Positions 35,772 through 43,411 of a DNA stretch of 64,000 nucleotides are shown piece after piece; position 1 is the stretch's first letter, and each line of letters opens with the position of its first letter. The stretch is taken from positions 22,972-86,971 of the forward strand of contig JASHOG010000035.1 of NCBI GenBank assembly GCA_030041225.1, read 5' to 3'. The position numbers were made by a program, and so were the translations under genes. The notes under the pieces are model-generated. The model was not told the DNA's origin and did not search any database. It saw only the letters and a program-made list of their open reading frames with translations. This DNA is from Vulcanimicrobiota bacterium. GTDB taxonomy: Bacteria > Vulcanimicrobiota > Vulcanimicrobiia > Vulcanimicrobiales > Vulcanimicrobiaceae.

Positions 35772-38040
35772 TTCGAGTCCGTACGGCGCAAACGTGAGCC
35801 AGGATGTCGTTCAGCGTTCGCGGATCGACGTCATCCGCTCGCGAAAAATCCATCCGCATCGAGGCGGCTGCTCCATAAGCGGTTTTGGCGTTGCGCGCGT
35901 TCACGTTGATACGCGGCGAGATCGCCTCGTATGGTTGCAGGATCGGGCGGAGCCCGAATGCGTCATAGAGCGGCTGTGCTACTGCATCGTAGATCGACAT
36001 CGGCGGTAACCCTAAGATGAGCTCGATCGTATGGAGGACGGATGCCGTCGTATACGCCCTGTGATGCGTTCCCGGCAGCGCGTAGGGCGACGCTACGTAG
36101 AGGGTCGTGCGCTGGTCGTCGACATGGTCCGGACCATTCTGCGCGTCGTCTTCGATCGCAAAGATTGCCGTCGTCGCCCAGTATGGCGAGTGCGAGACCG
36201 TATCGACGATCTCACCGAACGCGTAGTCGTTCTGCGCAACGTATGCCTGCGGCGTGAGCTCGCCCGGGCGCGTCCCTTGCGTGTGGTCGTTGGGTAAACG
36301 CACGATGAGGAGCGCCGGAAGACTGCCGTCCGCGACGTACTTGTCGAACTCTGCCTTGAAGGCGAGGTACCGCGTTTGATCGCTAATCTCAAGATTCCAA
36401 CCGGGATACTGTGGATCGACGTGCCCATTTGAGAGATCCGGCATTCGCGCGACCGCGGGAAACGCTGCCTGAAGGGTTGTGTGCCCAACCGCAGCGAGTT
36501 CGACGAACTCGCCATAATCGCGGTACGAGATTCCCGCACGCGCCGCCTCGTCCCAGAGGTAGCCATTGTGAGCCGTAGGTGCTCCGTAGACGGCTTCGAA
36601 GTCATAGATATTGCGACGGTGGCCGTTCTCAAGAGGCCACGTGCGTTCGACGTAGTCATTAGCAAAGGCCGCCGTTGACCAGTTATGACCATCCGCACTG
36701 ATCTGCGCGTCGGCGAAGGCTCTGTCGAAGATGCCGAACCGTCGAGCGATCGCGTGCTGGTTAGGCGTGATGCGGGCGCCGAACCACGCGAGCGTCGGAT
36801 CACCGTCGGCGCCGGGAAGATCGCCGAGCACTTGATCGTACGTGCGATTCTCCTTGATGATGTAAATGACGTGCTTGATAGGGCCATCGGGCCGCAGAAT
36901 CGTCTGCGCGGGCGCGCTCCAATCCTGTGCCGCGTTCGCGACGACTTGAGCCGTGTCGAGCGCATCGGCGCCGACGATACGTATCGAGCCGTGCAGCGTC
37001 GCGCCGACGTACCCATAATGCGGCCCGGGAGCATACGGATCGTATTGCGGGTTTGCCGGACTCGACTCACCGTTCGCGTCACTCACGTAGAGCCGTGCCG
37101 CGCTGCCGACGGCAACGCCCGACGGATACCAACCAACGGGAATTCGTCCGAGCAGCGTGCGGTCACGAATGACGGCAATCGCGTTTTCCTGGCCGAGACT
37201 CACATAGAGATCCCGCGCGCCAACTGCGATCGCGTTCGGCGACGCGCCGTAGCCGCTCGTGCGACCTGCGTGAAGCGAGAGGTCGATGTCCGCAACGCGC
37301 TTGCGTGTGTGGAGATCGACGATGCCAAGCGCATCGTCGTCGCTCTCGGCGACGTAGAGCAGCGATCCGTCCTTGGAAAGCGCGAGTGCCGCCGGGTGCA
37401 ACCCGACATCGATGTAACGCATGGCACGACTCGCAACGTTCACCGCGGCGATACGGCTTTCGCCACGGAGCGCGACGAAGATCCAGGCTCCATCCCGAGC
37501 GAACGTAACGTCGAAGGGATGGTTGCCGACGCGCAGGGCCCAGATCGGCTTCCCCGACGGCAATGCGACGAGCGACAGGCTCGACGTGAAATCATCAGTG
37601 AGCGCGACCTGGTTGTGGTCGGGTGCGACCGCAACTTGCGCCGGCCAGGATCCCTTGGGGACCTTGATGGGCGCATCGCTGCCGGTCGCAACGTCGACGT
37701 TCTCAACCGCATCGTCATTTGCACCGGCGATGAGCACGTGAGTTTCGTCCAGCCAGATGGGCCTGCCGAACGCACCGGGGAGCGCAATGACGCGTCGCTG
37801 CGCAAGCGTCGTCGCGTCGAGCACCTCGAGCGTCGGCGGAGCGCCGCCGGCATCCACGACGGCAAGCTGTGTGCCGTCAGGAGAGAGCGCAATCCCTTGA
37901 GGAAATAACCCGACCGTGCGCACGGGTCCTGACGGCGGGGAGATTCGCCATCCTGTCGGGAGCCAAACCGTACCGTTTGTCGCGACGGAACCGACGCATA
38001 CGACCGCGGCCAGAACGAAAATGCACAAGACGCGCCCCAT
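35746..38040 (-). CDS. YncE-like beta-propeller fused to a phosphoesterase (phospholipase C-like) domain
   Basis: 764 residues from the ATG at 38040, which starts a signal peptide (MGRVLCIFVLAAVVC); the longer frame upstream is charged and unlikely. Residues about 40-400 form a YVTN/YncE-type seven-bladed propeller (LYVAESDDDALGIVDLHTRK). From KHVIYIIKENRTYDQVLGDL on it is the phosphoesterase family, with metal-site elements ISADGHNWSTAAF, RLPNDHTQGTRPG and IEDDAQNGPDHVD. Exported; the phosphate-ester substrate is unknown. Confidence 0.85.
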   Translation of the reverse strand: MGRVLCIFVLAAVVCVGSVATNGTVWLPTGWRISPPSGPVRTVGLFPQGIALSPDGTQLAVVDAGGAPPTLEVLDATTLAQRRVIALPGAFGRPIWLDETHVLIAGANDDAVENVDVATGSDAPIKVPKGSWPAQVAVAPDHNQVALTDDFTSSLSLVALPSGKPIWALRVGNHPFDVTFARDGAWIFVALRGESRIAAVNVASRAMRYIDVGLHPAALALSKDGSLLYVAESDDDALGIVDLHTRKRVADIDLSLHAGRTSGYGASPNAIAVGARDLYVSLGQENAIAVIRDRTLLGRIPVGWYPSGVAVGSAARLYVSDANGESSPANPQYDPYAPGPHYGYVGATLHGSIRIVGADALDTAQVVANAAQDWSAPAQTILRPDGPIKHVIYIIKENRTYDQVLGDLPGADGDPTLAWFGARITPNQHAIARRFGIFDRAFADAQISADGHNWSTAAFANDYVERTWPLENGHRRNIYDFEAVYGAPTAHNGYLWDEAARAGISYRDYGEFVELAAVGHTTLQAAFPAVARMPDLSNGHVDPQYPGWNLEISDQTRYLAFKAEFDKYVADGSLPALLIVRLPNDHTQGTRPGELTPQAYVAQNDYAFGEIVDTVSHSPYWATTAIFAIEDDAQNGPDHVDDQRTTLYVASPYALPGTHHRAYTTASVLHTIELILGLPPMSIYDAVAQPLYDAFGLRPILQPYEAISPRINVNARNAKTAYGAAASMRMDFSRADDVDPRTLNDILAHVCAVRTRNGRRARSP

Positions 38041-38360
38041 AGCAGTAACGGTTCCGCATCCGTGCCTGCGTGACCCGTTGCTAAGATGCCGAGCAGAGTC
38101 GGATTCTGCGTCGCACAGGGGCTGGGGCTCGGCGTGATCAGCCGCGTTGGTCATCCGATCGACCCTCGCACCGAATACGCGATACGCGCGCGACGACTTC
38201 GGAGCGCAGTACGGACTCGATGACGTCTGGGGGAGTTTTCCGAACACGTGAGTTGCGACTTCAAAGCGGACACAAACGGCTTTATCAAATGACTTGGAGG
38301 CATAGCCCCGATGACCCTAGATTCCGCTTTTAGGCAGGAACATTGGGACCCGACGGCCGA
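38041..38360. promoter_or_regulatory. 320-bp divergent intergenic region
   Basis: It separates the minus-strand phosphoesterase gene from the plus-strand YtkA-like lipoprotein gene and must hold both promoters. I see no -35/-10 pair better than chance, no RNA motif and no gene; a 14-codon frame starting at 38292-38297 is not supported. The two starts are non-ATG (38361) or signal-peptide-based (38040). Confidence 0.35.
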
Positions 38361-38789
38361 GTGACTCGCGTGTCCAGATGCATCTTCGGCATTCTGCTCC
38401 TCGCATCGCTCGCCGCTTGTGGCCAAAGAGGGCCCGTTACTAGCTCTGAGGCGAAACCGCCGTTTGCAATCGATCTTGAGTTCAGTCCAACGCCCCCGCA
38501 TGTTGGAACGGAGACCTTCTTGGTTACTCTTCGCGACGGAACCGGCGCGCCGGTCACCGGCGCAAAAGTGCAAATCATGCCGAGTTTCGAATCGATCCAC
38601 GGCGGACACCTGATCGCCAGAACCGGCATGGGCAGCACATCGGCGACGCTGACCGCCGCCGATGAAGGGAACGGTACGTACAGAGCCTCTATGATCCTTG
38701 CTAAGGCTGTGTACTGGACCTTCGGCGTGGAGGCGCAAATCGGCTCGAACAGTACATTATCGTACCAGCGCGGCGTAGAGGTTCAGTAA
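38361..38789 (+). CDS. YtkA-like lipoprotein
   Basis: 142 residues from the GTG at 38361; other near-cognate starts at 38343 and 38370 are possible. The signal peptide ends in a lipobox (ASLAACG). The domain resembles YtkA/FixH-type beta-sandwich proteins: SPTPPHVGTETFLVTLRDGT, then GAPVTGAKVQIMPSFESIHG with Met/His residues, and a conserved DEGNGTYRAS. YtkA-like domains often occur with copper or cytochrome genes. The last 7 nt overlap the convergent cytochrome/porin-like gene. Confidence 0.7.
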   Translation: MTRVSRCIFGILLLASLAACGQRGPVTSSEAKPPFAIDLEFSPTPPHVGTETFLVTLRDGTGAPVTGAKVQIMPSFESIHGGHLIARTGMGSTSATLTAADEGNGTYRASMILAKAVYWTFGVEAQIGSNSTLSYQRGVEVQ

Positions 38790-40429
38790 GGTAGCGTCGG
38801 ACCCGGGTCCGCAAGTGCTCGCAGTGACCGCCTGCTGCTATGCGGCGGCCCGCCTACCTGTGTCTCGGTGACAGGGCTCGCGTTGTTGCCCCAGGCTGAT
38901 CGGATATACGTGAGCACCGCAGCGATCTCAGCGCTTGAAAGTTGGGAGCCGTACGCGGGCATCGATCCGGCTCCGTGCTCAACGACTCCGATGATTTTGC
39001 TCGCGTCGGCAGCGAGTACGTCTGCATTTCCTGCAAGTGCCGGGAAACCCGCGACCCCCTGACCGTTGGAGCCGTGACAGGCCGAGCACCGTGTCGCGAA
39101 GATGTCTGCTCCGCTAGGCGCCGCACCGCCCTGCGCGACCGTACTCGTCCGCGTAAAGGGGCTCGTCAGCGGGCCCGAGAGCGGTGTCTCGAACTGCAAC
39201 GCCCACTCCCACTCTGGGCGCCCATACGGCGCGCTGCTGTACCCAGCCAAAGGCACTTGGAAGCGTGCAATGATGAACGGCAGCTTCGCAAACGGATAGA
39301 ACGACGTGCCGATGGAATAGTCGTGCTCGACTTCCCCCAAACCGTTGTTGACGTACTCGTCACGCGCGGTAACGACCGCCGAGTCATCGTAGACCGGCTC
39401 CAGGAGCTCGACCGCAGCGTCCCGCGCGTTGGGACCTGTCGGGTAGAGCGTCATGTTGTACGCGACTCCCGGGTTGCTGTCGTGGCTGAAGTAATAGAAG
39501 CCGTAGATTCCGGGAAGGAACTTGCTGTTCGGTAGCCAGTTGGGGTCGACGTCGAAGTAGGGGCTCCACCCGTTGTAGTTGTCGATGTCCCCGGCATAGT
39601 GCCCGGTTGGGTAATACTGGCCGTCGATCCCAAAGGCGCCAAATTCGTACGGCTGCGTCGGCGGTGCGTCGGCAAGAAGCCACTGAAATGCCTTGTCGCT
39701 TCCCGGAGTGATCGCAAAGTCCGAGGGAGTACCGGCGAGCGGATTATTGCTGCCGCCGCGCCAGGCAACTTGCACGTCCGTCGGCCCATTATCGTAATCG
39801 AATCTAAAGGTGAGTCTGTCATTCATGAGGTTATAGGAGTGCTCGCCAACGGTTAAGTGCCGGAGCGCGAATGCGTTTGCGTAGTCGGATGGGTTGGCAA
39901 GAAATGCCGGCACCGGCCCGGGATAATCGTTGCCGATGAGCAGATGCCCTAGGTCGTTATGGAGGAAGGAATACGCGAGCCACATCGTCTCCGGACCGAC
40001 GCTCTGGTTGGTCGCCTGGTCTCCGCTCCAGATGCTGTTCTCGACTCGATAGGTGAAGCTCGGACCCAGAAAACCGGAGAAATACAGCATCAGATTGCCG
40101 ACCGTGATCTTCTTGCTCTTTTGCTTGCTGTCGGCGCCGCCGACGCTGGTCCCGTCGATTTCCTCCCAAATCCAGACCGGGAAAAGCTTACGCCGTGTTT
40201 GCGGAGTGTTTATCGGCTGGTAAAACGTGCGCTGGAGGTAGCGTCCATACGCGTTCAGCGCCGGCACCATCGTATGGCAGGTCTGACAGTTTACGCCGAG
40301 CGCCTGGGCGAACTGTGGCTCCGCAGACACTCTTTCTGAACGCACCGCCGGCGACAACCACGCGGTAAGCGCCACTACCGCAATAAGCGAGGCTCGAATA
40401 ACGATACGTGATGGGCGCTTGAGTCTCAC
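38783..40429 (-). CDS. porin-like outer-membrane protein with N- and C-terminal cytochrome c motifs
   Basis: 548 residues from the GTG at 40429 (GGAG nine bases upstream); a TTG at 40450 is the alternative. After a signal peptide, haem motif CQTCH lies at 48-52, within GVNCQTCHTMVPALNAYGRY. Residues about 110-430 are rich in alternating aromatic and polar residues with Gly/Asn turns and look like a beta-barrel. A class I cytochrome c domain follows with CSACH at 448-452 and a distal Met in GSMPAYG. This order could carry electrons across the outer membrane, in the manner of fused cytochrome-porins such as Cyc2, but the barrel is judged only by eye. Confidence 0.7.
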   Translation of the reverse strand: MRLKRPSRIVIRASLIAVVALTAWLSPAVRSERVSAEPQFAQALGVNCQTCHTMVPALNAYGRYLQRTFYQPINTPQTRRKLFPVWIWEEIDGTSVGGADSKQKSKKITVGNLMLYFSGFLGPSFTYRVENSIWSGDQATNQSVGPETMWLAYSFLHNDLGHLLIGNDYPGPVPAFLANPSDYANAFALRHLTVGEHSYNLMNDRLTFRFDYDNGPTDVQVAWRGGSNNPLAGTPSDFAITPGSDKAFQWLLADAPPTQPYEFGAFGIDGQYYPTGHYAGDIDNYNGWSPYFDVDPNWLPNSKFLPGIYGFYYFSHDSNPGVAYNMTLYPTGPNARDAAVELLEPVYDDSAVVTARDEYVNNGLGEVEHDYSIGTSFYPFAKLPFIIARFQVPLAGYSSAPYGRPEWEWALQFETPLSGPLTSPFTRTSTVAQGGAAPSGADIFATRCSACHGSNGQGVAGFPALAGNADVLAADASKIIGVVEHGAGSMPAYGSQLSSAEIAAVLTYIRSAWGNNASPVTETQVGGPPHSSRRSLRALADPGPTLPY

Positions 40430-40516
40430 CGCTCCAATCTCCACAAGCAAGCTCTGGCCGGATTCACTAAAGTTACCGCTTCCTTCCTAAGGCGATACCA
40501 GCAACATGCCAAAGCT

Positions 40517-40534
40517 TTGTGAACGGCTTGTGAA
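40517..40534. promoter_or_regulatory. 11-bp-period direct repeat upstream of the cytochrome/porin-like gene
   Basis: TTGTGAA occurs at 40517-40523 and 40528-40534, one helical turn apart, about 90-105 bp upstream of the start at 40429. Tandem half-sites with this period are typical of OmpR/PhoB-type regulators, one of which is encoded at 56661. The link is inference. Confidence 0.35.
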
Positions 40535-40640
40535 TGTCTGAAGAAGGCCGGCTAACGTCGGTTTTCAGCGTACCGTGCCATCTTTTTGGGGGCGGGCCCA
40601 GGAGGACGCATTCCCTTAACCAGCCAAGCCCGCGGCTAGA

Positions 40641-41024
40641 CTAATGAACCGCAGCCACCTGTGTTTCGGAGACGCTGGGAGCCCTGTTGCCCCATGAAGA
40701 GCGAACGTACGTCAGCACAGCCGCGATGTCGGCATCAGAGAGTCCTGGTCTATAGGCGGGCATGAGGCCTTTCCCGTGGACCACGATCGCGATGATCTGC
40801 GCCGGGCTCTTCGCGGTCACCGCCGAGTTGCCGGCGAGAGCGGGAAATGGACCGCCGCCCCTTCCGTCGGCTTTATGACAGCTTTCACATTTTTCAGCGT
40901 AGATCGATGCGCCGTTCGAGGCCGCCGCGACGACGTACGTGCCACGTCCGGAATGCGTCACACCAAGTGCGCTCATGAGAAGGATGAGCATCAATGCTAG
41001 CTCGAGGGAGCTCGTCGCCTTCAC
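40641..41024 (-). CDS. small class I cytochrome c
   Basis: 127 residues from a GTG at 41024, chosen because GGAGG lies eight bases upstream and a signal peptide (LELALMLILLMSALGV) begins there. A single haem motif CESCH sits at residues 46-50, with a distal Met in GLMPAYRPG. The tail (DADIAAVLTYVRSSWGNRAP) is nearly the same as in the two neighbouring cytochrome genes. It probably acts as a periplasmic electron shuttle. It is divergent from the membrane-protein pair at 41101. Confidence 0.85.
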   Translation of the reverse strand: MKATSSLELALMLILLMSALGVTHSGRGTYVVAAASNGASIYAEKCESCHKADGRGGGPFPALAGNSAVTAKSPAQIIAIVVHGKGLMPAYRPGLSDADIAAVLTYVRSSWGNRAPSVSETQVAAVH

Positions 41025-41100
41025 CTGCGTGGCCTCCAATCGTCGGCGTGGGTATTCCGCAGCGGTTGGCCGGCCCCTCCGATTTTGAGAGGCATCCGGC

Positions 41101-41736
41101 GTGATCGCAGCGCTTACGCGTATCCAGGGCGAGGCGCGGCGCCAGCTTCTCATGGCCACCACGCTCTACTTTGGAATTCTTTTTCTTGAAGGCGCCGTCG
41201 GTCACGTCCCGATCTTAGCAACGAACTGGCATAGCCTTGCCCTCCTTCCGGTCATCATTCTGCCCCTCTCGCTGCTCGCGCTGATCGCGGCTTTGCTCAA
41301 GCCTAGTGCTACGAGCGAGATCGCTTTGCGGACCGTGATGATCGTAGCCGCACTGGTCGGTATTGTCGGGTTCTTCACACATTTGGCGGCGAATGGCGTC
41401 ACATTGAGCCGGCTCGGTCCGCTTCTTAGCGGTGCAGTCTTTCGCGAAGAGCCGGGACCAACGTGGCCACTCGCGATCGTGCTTGGGGGAGTCATGGGCA
41501 TCGGCGGCGGCTTTGGCATTGCAACGGATGATCTCTTCCGAAGCGCAGTGCGGAACGGGCCAGTCCGGTGGCTTGATAAGCTCGCGTACCTGTCACTGAT
41601 CGGCGCGATCGCGCTTTCGCCTTCGGTCGCGACCCTCGGCTGGTGTTGCGCTCTGACGGTGATCGCATGTGCCCTGCTCCTGATAAATGCAGTCGTGGGC
41701 CTCATATGGCTCGCGCTCACGCGGAGCGCGACATGA
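41101..41736 (+). CDS. unknown multi-TM protein in the cytochrome locus (first of pair)
   Basis: 211 residues with about six hydrophobic segments and a GTG start at 41101. His residues near TM1-TM2 (GAVGHVPILATNWHS) and in TM3 (FFTHLAANG), and a Gly-rich segment (GGVMGIGGGFGIATDD), stand out. I do not recognise a family. It overlaps the next membrane-protein gene by 4 nt and is embedded between cytochrome genes, so a role in haem or quinol electron transfer is possible but unproven. Confidence 0.6.
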   Translation: MIAALTRIQGEARRQLLMATTLYFGILFLEGAVGHVPILATNWHSLALLPVIILPLSLLALIAALLKPSATSEIALRTVMIVAALVGIVGFFTHLAANGVTLSRLGPLLSGAVFREEPGPTWPLAIVLGGVMGIGGGFGIATDDLFRSAVRNGPVRWLDKLAYLSLIGAIALSPSVATLGWCCALTVIACALLLINAVVGLIWLALTRSAT

Positions 41737-42308
41737 TGGCGCGGCTGTTGGTGTTTTTGACGGCAGTGTTTGCCGGCGCTCTTGCCATCGAAGTACTTCA
41801 GTACCATCAAGTCGCAGTGCTTCAGAGCGATCGTTGGGCTCAGGCACCGCAGCTCTCCGGGCCGCTTCTGATATGTGCGGCTTTTCTCGTGCTTGCGTGG
41901 CCGAATCGATCGACGATCGGATTGTTCGCAATCAGTTGTGGAGTTTCGGTCGCGGTCGGAGTCGCCGGGACGTTATTCCATTTTGCGAGTCACTCGCTCG
42001 CTTTTTCCAACGCAACGGTCGCGGCGACGTGGCTCGGCGACCCGCCTCCGCTTGCGCCGCTGGAGTTTGCTGTCGCGGGGCTCATCGGCCTTCTTCCGGT
42101 GGCGTGGAAACGCGCAGAACTGCTGACTCTACGCGCGGTTCGCCCGGCGTCGGTATGCTATGCTCTTGCGGCGCTGTGCAGTCTCGTTGCTCTCGGTCTC
42201 GCCGCGGTGGCGGCGCTTTTACCGGCGGTTGGCTCGATAGTCGTGGCCATGGTCGTCGGCACGCTTGGCGCCGTTACTTCACGAGCTTATACACGTCTTT
42301 TGCGCTAA
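41733..42308 (+). CDS. unknown multi-TM protein in the cytochrome locus (second of pair)
   Basis: 191 residues from the ATG at 41733 in an ATGATG overlap with the previous stop. About five TM segments; TLFHFASHSLAF places two His residues four apart near a membrane boundary, where they could ligate haem or metal. No family recognised. The 3' end overlaps the convergent dihaem cytochrome gene by 35 nt. Confidence 0.6.
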   Translation: MMARLLVFLTAVFAGALAIEVLQYHQVAVLQSDRWAQAPQLSGPLLICAAFLVLAWPNRSTIGLFAISCGVSVAVGVAGTLFHFASHSLAFSNATVAATWLGDPPPLAPLEFAVAGLIGLLPVAWKRAELLTLRAVRPASVCYALAALCSLVALGLAAVAALLPAVGSIVVAMVVGTLGAVTSRAYTRLLR

Positions 42309-43071
42309 CCGGCGGCGCTGTGTTTCCCCAGGAACTTCGTATGTAGTTGATCACAGCCGCAATCTGGTCGCTTGAAAGCGTGCCGCGCCAGCCCGGCATC
42401 GAGCCGTTCCAAACCTGCCCACGCTCGCGAACTGGCCCAAGCAATCCCTCTTCTACGGTGCGGATCACGTTGCTCGCGTTGCCCATTACAAACGAGTTCC
42501 CAGCAAGCGGCGGGGCGATGTTCGTTGCGCCCTGACCAGTTGCGCCATGGCACCCCGAGCAGTTGGTAGCATAGAGCGGTCCTCCGTTCGGCACAGCGGA
42601 CACGAGCGCGGGCTGCGTGTTGGATGCAGTATGCGGCGGCTGCCTGGGCGGAGCCATGGCCAGCGCCGCGACCTGCGCCGGCCTGACCGGCGAGGCTCTG
42701 TTGCCCCAGGAGGAGCGAATGTACGTGACAACCGCAGCAATTTGAGCGTTTGAAAGTGTGCCTCGCCAGTCCGGCATTGAACCGCTCCAAACCTGTCCGT
42801 GCTCCCGAACGGGGCCGAGTAGTCCGTCTCGTACGGCGCGGATCACATTGCGCGCATTGCCGGTTACGTTCGTGTTTCCCGCCAGCGGCGGAGCGATGTT
42901 GACCGCGCCCTGGCCTTTCGCGCCGTGGCACGCTGAACAGTCTGCTGCGTAGAGCGATGCTCCTGAGGCGACGGGGGCCGTTTCTAGGAGCGCCGGTTCT
43001 TCTTTGGTGACGCACGCTGCGAGGCTGCTTGCGATTACTGCTAGGAGAAGCAGTCGTCCCATAATCGTCAT
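42274..43071 (-). CDS. dihaem cytochrome c lipoprotein
   Basis: 265 residues. The signal peptide ends in a lipobox (SSLAAC, Cys20). Two complete class I cytochrome c domains follow, with CSACH at 45-49 and CSGCH at 171-175. Each is followed by GxGAxNIAPPLAGN, GSMPxWRGTLS and a YIRSSWGN tail. The 126-residue period is also visible as a 378-bp repeat in DNA, so the gene arose by internal tandem duplication. A lipid-anchored carrier between membrane oxidases and other cytochromes is the likely role. ATGs at 43071 or 43062 are both possible starts. Confidence 0.9.
   Translation of the reverse strand: MTIMGRLLLLAVIASSLAACVTKEEPALLETAPVASGASLYAADCSACHGAKGQGAVNIAPPLAGNTNVTGNARNVIRAVRDGLLGPVREHGQVWSGSMPDWRGTLSNAQIAAVVTYIRSSWGNRASPVRPAQVAALAMAPPRQPPHTASNTQPALVSAVPNGGPLYATNCSGCHGATGQGATNIAPPLAGNSFVMGNASNVIRTVEEGLLGPVRERGQVWNGSMPGWRGTLSSDQIAAVINYIRSSWGNTAPPVSAKDVYKLVK
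42305..43000 (-). repeat. tandem 378-bp duplication encoding two cytochrome c domains
   Basis: Unit boundaries are approximate. The stretch around 42400-42480 and the one around 42780-42860 match over most positions (both encode GLLGPVRE-GQVW), at a constant offset of 378 bp. Confidence 0.7.
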
Positions 43072-43278
43072 CTTCCCTGTGGCCGTGGATGCCGCCTTTA
43101 CGGCCTTTCCGTACTTTCTTCACGACTGACTCCGACGCGATTCCGTACGCCTCCACGAGCGACCCTTGCCATTCATCAGATTTTCTCAAGTGCGTGATAT
43201 GCATACTCCTGTAGAGCCGGTACACTTTCAGAACGCATCTGGACCTCGATTCGAGCCGACACTGGCTATAAAGGGGTT

Positions 43279-43360
43279 AGAGCCAAGATCTCCGTTCAGG
43301 AGATGACGTTTCAATGAGTGTGCCCGCAACGCGAGGGAGCCGCTTTGCGGCTCTCTTTGC
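43279..43360 (+). ncRNA. candidate small RNA or attenuator leader
   Basis: Downstream of a TATAAA (43267-43272, no good -35) two perfect stems occur in order: ATCTCC/GGAGAT with loop GTTCA (43288-43304), and GAGCCGC/GCGGCTC with loop TTT (43337-43353) followed by TCTTTGCTTT. This is the layout of a short structured RNA ending at an intrinsic terminator, or of an attenuator for the gene starting at 43412. It matches no riboswitch class I can recall. Confidence 0.35.
43337..43360 (+). terminator. intrinsic terminator-like hairpin
   Basis: Seven-base-pair stem GAGCCGC/GCGGCTC with a TTT loop, then an interrupted T-rich tail. It is 52 bp upstream of the ATP-grasp-like gene on the same strand. 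Confidence 0.5.
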
Positions 43361-43411
43361 TTTCGATGACACTTCGCAAAAGTTTCCCAAAGAACGCGCA
43401 TGCTCTGAGAC

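Larger units (their letters stand above)
43072..43411 (+). promoter_or_regulatory. 340-bp intergenic region with a candidate transcribed leader
   Basis: It contains the upstream region of the dihaem cytochrome gene (minus) and, toward the right, TATAAA (43267-43272), a hairpin (43288-43304) and a terminator-like hairpin (43337-43353) before the ATP-grasp-like gene. No protein-coding gene is convincing here. Confidence 0.45.

Noticed and set aside
36685..37908. 407-codon open frame on the plus strand opposite the propeller-phosphoesterase
   Set aside because: Arg/Asp/Val-rich shadow with no ribosome binding site or family signature; the opposite frame has clear domains.
38292..38340. 14-codon peptide gene upstream of the YtkA-like gene
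   Set aside because: No family or conservation evidence; an ATG and stop in a short spacer is expected by chance.
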